NCBI GenBank assembly: GCA_044227705.1
Contig: JBGAWE010000003.1
Location: 1-58,174, forward strand
From: JANOQP01 sp044227705
GTDB lineage: Bacteria; Bacteroidota; Bacteroidia; Chitinophagales; Saprospiraceae
DNA length: 58,174 bases
Reading direction: 5' to 3'
Shown here: one piece after another, positions 51,837 through 58,174 of the stretch
How positions within the stretch are numbered: position 1 is the first letter of the stretch
Layout: the number at the start of each line of letters is the position of its first letter
The notes under the pieces: generated by a model
What the model was told of the DNA's origin: nothing
What the model saw: the letters and a program-made list of their open reading frames with translations, nothing else
Databases searched by the model: none
Position numbers and translations under genes: made by a program

Positions 51837-53465
51837 ATGCGCCTTTCCATCCTTCTCCTCTTGCTCTCGGCCGCCGCCGCCCATGCCCAAAAAGGCTTCC
51901 AGACCCGGACGGTCTCCATTTTCAAGAACAACACCGCCTTCTTCCAAAAGACGGCCGCCGCCCTTCCCACTACCGACGGCCGCGCCTTCCTCGACGACCT
52001 GCCCGAAGCCCTCGAAGGGACGTTTTGGCTCGCCTCTCCCGGCGGGCAGATGCGCTCGGCGAAGTGTTTCATCGACACCGTCCGGGCGAGCCGCGTCGCC
52101 GCACCGGGCGACGTCGGGGCGATGCTCCGCGCCAACATGGGCAAAAAGGTGCGCCTCCGCCTCCACATGGACACGACCGCCGTTGTAGGCTTCGTCGAGG
52201 AAATCGGCGAACCTGAAAACAGATCGGCGATGGGTGCGGGCATGGCTTATCGCCTCGAGCCGAACCTGTTTTTGACCTTTCGGACGATGGCCGGGCTGTG
52301 GCGCTTCCTGCCGGTCAGCTCGATTTCCAGCGTCGATTTTTTTGAAAAACCGGATGGTCAGCGCGTCGAGTCGGCCACGGCCCGGCGGCGCGTCCGCGTC
52401 GATTTCAAGGACAAAAAACCGGCGCAGCCGCTCGACCTGCTCTGCCTCGAAGCCGGGCTGAACTGGGTGCCGACCTACCTCGTCGAGCTGCTCGGCGACG
52501 ACCGCGCCCGCCTCCGCCTGACCGCCGAGGTCGTCAACCGGGCCGAGGACATCGAGGGGGCGGAGGTGCGTTTCGTGGCCGGCGTGCCGAACTTCTTGTT
52601 TGCCAACAGGCTGTCGGACTTCCTCTCGCTCATGTCCGCCGGGAGCGGTGAGCGGCCGTCAATGGGCAGCTTCCAACAGGCCGTCGGCCTCCAGGTCGCC
52701 AACCAGTTTTCCAATGCCGTCCAGTCCAATGGCTTCGATCGCGAGGAGGAGAGGCCGACCGCCGCGCCGCCCGTCGACGCGGCCGAGCTGGGCCGGGCGG
52801 AGGATCTGTTCTTCTATTCCCTGAAAGATTTTTCCCTGAAAAAAGGGGAGAACGCGCTGTTCGAAGTCTTTCAGACGGAGGTCGCCGTCGAGCACGTCTA
52901 CGAGGCCAACCTGCCCGACTGGCAGGCGGCGACCGCGCTACTGCCGGTTTTTTCCTTTCAAAGCCAGCCAATGCGGCCCGTCCATGTGCTGAAAATCAGC
53001 AACGGCTCGCCGTTCGTCTTCACGACCGGCCCGGCGTTCGTCGTCGGTGCGGAGGGCCGGCCGGTGGCACAGGACAAGCTTGGGTTCGCACCGCCCGGCG
53101 GCTCCACGTCGATGAAGCTGACCGAGGCACCAGACATCGAAATCACCCACGCCGACCGCGAGACGGGCCGCTCCGAAAAGACCTTCCGCTCTTGCGACAA
53201 GTGCTATTGGTACGACCAAGTGGAGGCCGAGGGCCAAATCCGCATCAAGAACCGGAAGGACAAGGCGGTTAAACTGGTCCTCCGCCGCACCGTCCGGGGC
53301 AAGGCGGGCCGGTCGAGCGACCGTTGGGAGACGGCCGAGCGCGTCCTCCCCACCAGCTACGAACCCAACGCCACGACCGACTTGCGCTGGGCAGTCACGC
53401 TGCGGCCGGGAGAGGAGCGGATGGTGAGCTACGGCTATTCGTTTTTCGGCAACCCGAGGGAGTGA
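51837..53465 (+). CDS. Exported DUF4139-like protein
   Basis: 542 residues from the ATG at 51837, which starts a signal peptide (MRLSILLLLLSAAAAHAQ). The N-terminal beta region (VSIFKNNTAFFQKTAAALP, DLPEALEGTFW) and the later W-x-P-T-Y segment with LRLTAEVVNRAEDIEGAEVRF and VAGVPNF match the layout of DUF4139 (mucoidy-inhibitor-like) proteins, which have a periplasmic beta-sandwich of unknown role. It carries an extra CDKCYW motif near residue 460. The stop lies seven bases from the convergent moeA stop, so it is not part of the cofactor operon. Confidence 0.72.
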   Translation: MRLSILLLLLSAAAAHAQKGFQTRTVSIFKNNTAFFQKTAAALPTTDGRAFLDDLPEALEGTFWLASPGGQMRSAKCFIDTVRASRVAAPGDVGAMLRANMGKKVRLRLHMDTTAVVGFVEEIGEPENRSAMGAGMAYRLEPNLFLTFRTMAGLWRFLPVSSISSVDFFEKPDGQRVESATARRRVRVDFKDKKPAQPLDLLCLEAGLNWVPTYLVELLGDDRARLRLTAEVVNRAEDIEGAEVRFVAGVPNFLFANRLSDFLSLMSAGSGERPSMGSFQQAVGLQVANQFSNAVQSNGFDREEERPTAAPPVDAAELGRAEDLFFYSLKDFSLKKGENALFEVFQTEVAVEHVYEANLPDWQAATALLPVFSFQSQPMRPVHVLKISNGSPFVFTTGPAFVVGAEGRPVAQDKLGFAPPGGSTSMKLTEAPDIEITHADRETGRSEKTFRSCDKCYWYDQVEAEGQIRIKNRKDKAVKLVLRRTVRGKAGRSSDRWETAERVLPTSYEPNATTDLRWAVTLRPGEERMVSYGYSFFGNPRE

Positions 53466-53472
53466 GCGGCGG

Positions 53473-54684
53473 TCAAAAAACAGCCCGATAAGGCCACGCC
53501 CGGAACACCTCCCCCGCCGCAAATTCCGACCGTTCGACGGCGGGCAGTTCCAAAAAAGCGTCGGCCTCGAGCAGGTTGGCGAAGTCCCCCGAGCCGTTGC
53601 CCGCGACGGGCGTGGCGAGGAGCCTGCCGTCCTCCGAAAAGGCGAGTTTCACCTGCAAAAAGTAGTCGAGCGGCGGCTCGAACAGGAAGTCCTCGGTCAA
53701 AACGGCGAAGACCGGCGCTGCCTCGGGTAGCCCGACCGCCCCGTCGAGCCAGGGCAAAAAGTAGCGGTGCAGGCACATGAAAGTCGAGACGGGGTTGCCG
53801 GGGAAGGCGAAGACCGCAGATTTCTTCTCAAAAAGGCCGAACCAGAACGGCTTCCCCGGTCGCTGCCGGACTTTGTAAAAAAGCCTTTCCACCCCCAGCC
53901 CTTCGAGCGCGGCCGGGACGTGGTCGAACCGGCCCGCCGACACGCCGCCGCTGATGATGACGGCATCGAAGTTTTGGAGGCAGTCGGCCAGCTCGCGGCG
54001 GACGGCGGCCTCGTCGTCGGCGATGTGCCGCAATTCGCAGGGGATGCCGCGCGATTTGAGGACGGCCTCGACGGCGTGGCTGTTCGACCTTCGGATTTGA
54101 AAATCGAGCGGCGTCTCGTCGGGCGCGACCAGTTCGTCGCCGCTCGACACGACGACGACGCGGGGCCATTTTTTCACCAAAACCTCGGTCTTCCCGACGG
54201 CGGCGGCGAGGCTGACCTCGGCCGCGCCCAGCCTCCGCCCGGCCACGACGAGCCGGTCGCCCGCGCGCCGGTCGCTGGCGCGGGGGTGGATGTTGAGGCC
54301 GCGCCGCAGCTTTTCAGGGAAGAGGATTTCGGCCCTCCCTTCCTCTATTTTCAGAAACTCGTACTGGACGACCGTGTCCGCGCCCGGCGGGCAAGGGGCG
54401 CCGGTCATGATTTCGACGCACGAGTTTTTTGAGAAAGAGGGGACGGAAGGCTGCCCGGCCGCCTGCACCGCCTCAATGGGGAAAACCCGGCCGCCCGCCT
54501 CGAAATCGGCCCAGCGGATGGCCACGCCGTCCATCGTCGCCCGGTCGAAGGGCGGGAAGGCGCGGTCGGCGAGGATGTCCTCGGCGAGGACGCGGCCTCC
54601 GGCTTCGGTGAAACGGGCGGTTTCGGCCCCGAAATCTGGACGGTGCCCGGCGATGATCCGGGCTGCCTCTGCGGTGGAATTCAT
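53473..54684 (-). CDS. moeA: Molybdopterin molybdotransferase MoeA
   Basis: 403 residues, normal length. Inserts molybdenum into adenylylated molybdopterin in the cytoplasm, the last common step of cofactor synthesis. Motifs in order: PPFDRATMDGVAIR, MTGAPCPPGADTVV, SSGDELV, IRRSNSHAVEAVL, ISGGVSAGRFDHV, GKPFWFGLF and FPGNPVSTF. It is divergent from a small membrane protein gene and about 0.6 kb from moaA, which is transcribed in the same direction but separated by the opposing gene. No mogA is seen in the window. Confidence 0.95.
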   Translation of the reverse strand: MNSTAEAARIIAGHRPDFGAETARFTEAGGRVLAEDILADRAFPPFDRATMDGVAIRWADFEAGGRVFPIEAVQAAGQPSVPSFSKNSCVEIMTGAPCPPGADTVVQYEFLKIEEGRAEILFPEKLRRGLNIHPRASDRRAGDRLVVAGRRLGAAEVSLAAAVGKTEVLVKKWPRVVVVSSGDELVAPDETPLDFQIRRSNSHAVEAVLKSRGIPCELRHIADDEAAVRRELADCLQNFDAVIISGGVSAGRFDHVPAALEGLGVERLFYKVRQRPGKPFWFGLFEKKSAVFAFPGNPVSTFMCLHRYFLPWLDGAVGLPEAAPVFAVLTEDFLFEPPLDYFLQVKLAFSEDGRLLATPVAGNGSGDFANLLEADAFLELPAVERSEFAAGEVFRAWPYRAVF

Positions 54685-54792
54685 GTTTTTCTCAAAAAAA
54701 TTTGGACTGAAGGCCGGATGGTTGGCCGTCTGGAAAGCGTGGCTACTTTTCGGCCGTAAATCATTTTGTTCACCTTAAAAGCTCCTCTCAAA

Positions 54793-55287
54793 ATGGACGA
54801 ATTCAATCAACCCCTCGACTCGGGCATCACGGGCCAAGACCCGAACGGCCTTCGCTTCACGTCGCGCCTCTCCGACACGCTGCTCGGCACGGCCAAGTGG
54901 ACGAACTTCATCAGCATCGTGCTGATGGTCTTTCTGGCGCTCGCCGCCGTCGCCATGCTCGGCTTCGGCTCCATGATGGGGGCCATGATGGGCGGCATGG
55001 GCGGCAACATGGGCGGCGGCGCGGCGATGGGCGGGGCGGCCATGATGGTCTTTTTCATCGTCTACCTCGGCATCCTCGGCTACCTTGTCTGGCTGCTCTA
55101 CACCGCCGGGCGCGACATCCGGCGCGGCATCAACACCAACGACCAGGCCACCCTCGAGGCCGGCATGACCAGCATGCGCCGCTATTGGAAGATGTGCGGC
55201 ATCCTGCTGGCCATCGTGCTGGGCTTCTATGTGCTCTTCTTCATTTTCATGGTCGGCCTCGGCAGCATGGGCATGATGGGGCACTGA
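54793..55287 (+). CDS. Small Gly/Met-rich membrane protein (DUF5362-like)
   Basis: 164 residues from the ATG at 54793. Three membrane segments: about 38-60, about 82-104 and about 133-155. Residues 60-80 are a Gly/Met-rich run between the first two. A short polar loop with INTNDQATLEAGMTSMRRYWK precedes the third segment, as in the DUF5362 family of Bacteroidota, from memory. Function unknown. It sits between moeA and moaA but is on the opposite strand, so it is not in their transcript. Confidence 0.75.
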   Translation: MDEFNQPLDSGITGQDPNGLRFTSRLSDTLLGTAKWTNFISIVLMVFLALAAVAMLGFGSMMGAMMGGMGGNMGGGAAMGGAAMMVFFIVYLGILGYLVWLLYTAGRDIRRGINTNDQATLEAGMTSMRRYWKMCGILLAIVLGFYVLFFIFMVGLGSMGMMGH

Positions 55288-55313
55288 TTTGCGGCGGCCC
55301 CCGTCATCCGTCC

Positions 55314-56303
55314 TCACCCGCCGATGCTTGCCATCGACTCCAAAATCGGCGAATCGGCGCGGCGGGCAGCAGCTTCGTGGCCGTCGCGCGGGCGGTTTTG
55401 AAAAGCGGAAAGCAGGGCCTCGGCCAGTTCCCCGTCGGTCGCGCCGCCGCGCATGAGGTCGCGGATTTGCAGGACGCCGCTGTCGTAGAGGCAGGTTTTC
55501 AAAACGCCCTGCGGCGTCAGCCGGATGCGGTTGCACGTCCCGCAGAACGTGCGCGACCACGCGGCGATGATGCCGACTTTCCCCCGAAAGCCCGGGATTT
55601 GATGTTCGACAGAGGTCGAGAACGGCTCTGACGGCAGCCTTTCGAGGCCCGGCCACCGAGAGCGCAGCCGTTCGAGGATGCGCCGGTGGTCCCAAAAAAG
55701 GGTGGTCGCGGCCTCGTGGTCGCCGCCGTTGAAGGGCATTTCCTCGATGAATCGCACGTCGACGGGCAGCCGTTCGGCCAACTCGGCCATCGGCAGGATG
55801 TCCGCGTCGTTGAGGCCGCGCATGACGACCGAGTTGATTTTCACTGCGATGCCGTGGGCGAGGAGCGCGTCGAGCGTCGAGAGCACGGCGGGCAGCTCGT
55901 CGCGGCGGGTGATTTGAAAGAACCGCTCGCGGTCGAGCGTGTCGAGGCTCAAGTTGACGGAGCGCACGCCGATGGCCGCCAAGCGCGGCACGAAACGGGC
56001 CGTGCCGACCCCGTTGGTCGTGATGGAAAGCTCGCGCAGGCCGTCGATTTCGGACAGTTTTTCCAAAAAGAACATCAGGTCGCGGCGGACGAACGGCTCG
56101 CCGCCCGTCACCCTGATTTTGCTGATGCCCATCGAACAGAGCAACCGGCAGAGGCGCAGCATCTCCTCGTAGCTCAAAATCTCGGCGCGGCCCAGCCAGT
56201 CCAGCCCGTGCTCGGGCATGCAGTAGTGGCACCGCAGGTTGCAGCGGTCGGTGACCGCGAGGCGCAGGTACTGGATGGGTCGGCCGTGGTTGTCGAAAAG
56301 CAT
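55314..56303 (-). CDS. moaA: GTP 3',8-cyclase MoaA (radical SAM)
   Basis: 329 residues. Radical-SAM enzyme that rearranges GTP to 3',8-cyclo-7,8-dihydro-GTP, the first step of molybdenum cofactor synthesis. The N-terminal iron-sulfur cluster is bound by Cys21, Cys25 and Cys28 (DRCNLRCHYC), and the C-terminal cluster by the FCGTCNRIRLTPQGVLKTC motif. VTGGEPFVRRD is the SAM-binding region. The two C-terminal Gly residues (SIGG) needed for activity are present. Divergent from moaD across 86 bases. Confidence 0.96.
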   Translation of the reverse strand: MLFDNHGRPIQYLRLAVTDRCNLRCHYCMPEHGLDWLGRAEILSYEEMLRLCRLLCSMGISKIRVTGGEPFVRRDLMFFLEKLSEIDGLRELSITTNGVGTARFVPRLAAIGVRSVNLSLDTLDRERFFQITRRDELPAVLSTLDALLAHGIAVKINSVVMRGLNDADILPMAELAERLPVDVRFIEEMPFNGGDHEAATTLFWDHRRILERLRSRWPGLERLPSEPFSTSVEHQIPGFRGKVGIIAAWSRTFCGTCNRIRLTPQGVLKTCLYDSGVLQIRDLMRGGATDGELAEALLSAFQNRPRDGHEAAARRADSPILESMASIGG

Positions 56304-56389
56304 GGTCGGGCGTTTGGCGGTTCAAAAGTGAGAAAAAGCGGAGTTTTGCCCCCGAGCGGCCCTTTTACCGACCGACCGCTCCCCGCCCG

Positions 56390-56632
56390 ATGCGCATCAA
56401 AGTTAGAAACTTCGGCATCGCCCGCGACCTGTGCGGCGGCCCGCTCACCGAGCTGGAATTGCCCGACGGCGCGACGGCCGCCGACCTGCGCGACGCGCTC
56501 GGCGAGCGGTTTCCGGGGCTTTTGCGGCTCAAATCCTTCCTTTTGGCGGTGAACGAGGCGTACTCCGAGCCGTCGGACGTGCTGGCGGAGGGCGACGACG
56601 TGGCCGTCATCCCGCCGGTCAGCGGCGGGTAA
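56390..56632 (+). CDS. moaD: Molybdopterin synthase small subunit MoaD
   Basis: 80 residues, ubiquitin-like fold, ending in the essential Gly-Gly (PPVSGG) that carries the thiocarboxylate used to put sulfur into cyclic pyranopterin monophosphate. LRDALGERFPGLL and VNEAY match the family. It starts a short operon with moaE 28 bases downstream. The enzyme that activates it (MoeB) is not encoded in this window. Confidence 0.93.
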   Translation: MRIKVRNFGIARDLCGGPLTELELPDGATAADLRDALGERFPGLLRLKSFLLAVNEAYSEPSDVLAEGDDVAVIPPVSGG

Positions 56633-56660
56633 AGTCCTGCAATCAAAGGACATTGAACCG

Positions 56661-57083
56661 ATGAAATTAGACGTCAAAATATCCGCCCGCCCGCTCGACG
56701 CGGCGGCCTGCGCCGGTCTTGCGGCGGGCGCGTCGAGCGGCGCGACGGCCCTTTTCATCGGCACGGTGCGCGACGAGACGGCGGGCCGCCGTGTCGTTCG
56801 CCTTGATTTCGAGGCCTACGAGCCGATGGCGCTGCGCGAGATGCGAAAGCTCGGGGAGGCTGCTTTTGAAAAATGGCCCGTCCTCCACGCGCTGGCCATC
56901 CACCACCGGGTCGGGCCGCTCGAAATCGGCGAGGCTGCGGTCGTCATCGCGGCTTCGGCAGGGCACCGCGACGCGGCCTTCGCGGCCTGCCGCTGGGCCA
57001 TCGACGAGTTGAAACGGACGGTTCCAATCTGGAAAAAAGAGGTGTTCGAGGACGGCGAGGTCTGGGTCGCCGCGCACCCCTAA
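56661..57083 (+). CDS. moaE: Molybdopterin synthase large subunit MoaE
   Basis: 140 residues, normal length. Forms the molybdopterin synthase heterotetramer with MoaD in the cytoplasm. Motifs: FIGTVRDETAGRRV, LDFEAYEPMALREM, HRVGPLEIGEAAVVIAASAGHR and the catalytic-lysine region VPIWKKEVFEDGEVW. Its TAA overlaps the stop of the convergent permease gene by a few bases. It is transcribed with moaD. Confidence 0.95.
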   Translation: MKLDVKISARPLDAAACAGLAAGASSGATALFIGTVRDETAGRRVVRLDFEAYEPMALREMRKLGEAAFEKWPVLHALAIHHRVGPLEIGEAAVVIAASAGHRDAAFAACRWAIDELKRTVPIWKKEVFEDGEVWVAAHP

Positions 57084-57826
57084 AGGTGTTTCGACAAGAC
57101 CTCGGCCCCGGCGGCGAGGACGAGCACGGCCGTCACGCGGCGGATGGCGACGAGCGAGAGCCACCGCTGGCTCGCCCGCGAACCCATCTGGCCGCCCACG
57201 AGGACGGCGGCGCAGAGCAGCCCGACGCGGCCCCAGCCGATGTTCTGCGGGAAGTTGGAAAGCTGCCCGGCCACGCCCGTGGCCGAGTTGGCGAGGATGA
57301 AAACGCTGGCCGTCGCCGCAATCGACCGCGCCGAGGCCCACCTCAAAAAGTGCAAAATGGGCGAAAGAAAGATGCCGCCCCCGATGCCCACCATGCCTGA
57401 AAGGAGGCCGATGGAGCCGCCGAGGAGGCCGTCGCGGACGGGCTTTTCGGTTGAAAACTCGCCGTCGCTCGCCGCTTTCGGCTGCGCCCAGAGGGCAATC
57501 GCGGCGGCCACGAGGCTCGCGCCGAGCAGCAGGAAGAACTCGCGCTCCCCGATCTTCATCCGCCCGCCGAGGAACGCCATCGGGACGCTGGCCAGCAAAA
57601 GGGGCGCGGCACGGTGCCAGTCGAGCTGCTTTTTTTGGTGGAAAATGGCCGTCCCGCCGGTCACGACGACGATGTTGCAGAGCAGCGCGGCCAGCCGGAT
57701 CTCGGCAAAGGGAAGCCCGGCGACGGCCAGCAGCGCGAGGTAGGACGACCCGCCGCCGAAGCCGACGGAGGCGTAGACAAAGGCGATGGCGGCGAAAAAA
57801 ACGGCGAGCGTGGCATCCGAGAACAT
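57080..57826 (-). CDS. TauE/SafE-family membrane permease
   Basis: 248 residues from the ATG at 57826; an earlier start would add 83 low-hydrophobicity residues and run through the upstream terminator, so it is rejected. About seven to eight membrane segments, with two conserved glycine-rich motifs, VGFGGGSSYLALL near the N-terminus and GMVGIGGGIFLSPIL in the middle, as in sulfite/organosulfonate exporters. Transports an anion, possibly sulfite or a sulfur compound; the substrate is not determined. Placement next to the sulfur-handling moaDE genes may be coincidental. Confidence 0.9.
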   Translation of the reverse strand: MFSDATLAVFFAAIAFVYASVGFGGGSSYLALLAVAGLPFAEIRLAALLCNIVVVTGGTAIFHQKKQLDWHRAAPLLLASVPMAFLGGRMKIGEREFFLLLGASLVAAAIALWAQPKAASDGEFSTEKPVRDGLLGGSIGLLSGMVGIGGGIFLSPILHFLRWASARSIAATASVFILANSATGVAGQLSNFPQNIGWGRVGLLCAAVLVGGQMGSRASQRWLSLVAIRRVTAVLVLAAGAEVLSKHL

Positions 57827-57889
57827 GGGGCAAAGAAGCGGCGCCCGGCGAGGAAATCCAGCGGTGTGCCCATTTGGACGGCCTTTCAC

Positions 57890-57928
57890 AAAAAAGGGCG
57901 GGGCAGAACCACCGGTTCCGCCCCGCCC
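57890..57928 (-). terminator. Terminator after the partial T9SS type B gene
   Basis: 15-base arms (57896-57910 and 57914-57928) with one mismatch and a three-base loop. On the minus strand they are followed by six T. It ends transcription of the gene at the right edge, just ahead of the permease start. Confidence 0.9.
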
Positions 57929-57954
57929 GCCGTCGAGTTTCTGTTCCCCAAAAC

Positions 57955-58174
57955 TCACCGTTCTATCTGCAAGTACCCGCTGCGCCGAACCCTTCCCCCG
58001 TCCGCTTTTTCGAGCGAGAGGATGTAGAAATACGTCCCGTCCGGCAGCGGCTTGCCTCGGTGCGTCCCTTCCCACGAGTTGTCGTAGTTGTCTTTTTGGA
58101 AGACGGTCTCGCCCCAGCGGTTGAAGATTTCGAGCCGGTTCTTCGGGAAATTGGACAGTCCCTGAATCACGAAC
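57955..58174 (-). CDS. C-terminal end of a T9SS type B (gliding-motility-associated, CHU_C) cargo protein, partial
   Basis: Only the last about 73 codons are inside the window; the frame stays open to base 58174, where the 5' part is missing. The sequence shows the CHU_C type B sorting domain: FVIQGLSNFPKNRLEIFNRWG, then DNSWEGTHRGKPLPDGTYFY and the final GYLQIER. Such domains direct secretion by T9SS and are often found on very large adhesins. The apparent internal GTG start is not the true start. Confidence 0.9.
   Translation of the reverse strand, partial: FVIQGLSNFPKNRLEIFNRWGETVFQKDNYDNSWEGTHRGKPLPDGTYFYILSLEKADGGRVRRSGYLQIER

Overview
The window is GC-rich Bacteroidota chromosome, most likely a Saprospiria-type (Lewinella/Haliscomenobacter-like) bacterium. 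This rests on four things seen in the sequence: a SusC/SusD pair, type A and type B type IX secretion (T9SS) sorting domains, a DAHP synthase fused to chorismate mutase, and signal peptides that end at a Gln. No tRNA, rRNA, CRISPR array, insertion sequence or phage module was seen.

Layout. (1) 1-16071, minus strand: at least seven tandem paralogues, six complete and one cut by the left edge. Each is an exported protein with a caspase-fold (C14-like) domain that keeps His and Cys, an embedded EF-hand-type loop, a conserved unrecognised middle segment and C-terminal TPRs. Gene gaps are 0-10 bases, so this is one transcription unit. (2) 16169-21091, minus: SusD-like lipoprotein and SusC-like TonB-dependent transporter directly upstream of the array, separated from it by a terminator-like hairpin. 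(3) 21414-28264, plus: moaC and a MobA-type fusion, an outer-membrane barrel protein, a DAHP synthase/chorismate mutase, a LytTR response regulator with an overlapping TPR histidine kinase, and a tiny receiver-like ORF. (4) 28414-42648, plus: four surface or secreted proteins, namely an S74 tail-fibre-like protein, a 2339-residue LamG-containing T9SS cargo, and two related repeat proteins with T9SS signals. (5) 42765-50395: a sigma factor, a membrane-anchored anti-sigma-like TPR protein, a zinc-metalloprotease-like TPR protein and a lipoprotein on minus, divergent from a metacaspase-like protein and a coiled-coil protein on plus. (6) 50460-58174: a helical-repeat protein, a KilA-N protein, a DUF4139-like protein, molybdenum cofactor genes moeA, moaA, moaD and moaE, a small membrane protein, a TauE/SafE permease, and the end of a T9SS type B cargo gene at the right edge.

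The most unusual content is the caspase-TPR array, together with the second, separately organised caspase locus that sits beside its own sigma/anti-sigma pair. I infer that the array is a family of exported, possibly calcium-responsive cysteine peptidases (or peptidase-fold sensors) that diversify by duplication and recombination. Substrates and role cannot be read from the sequence. The molybdenum cofactor genes are split between two places about 30 kb apart, and moeB and mogA are not in the window.
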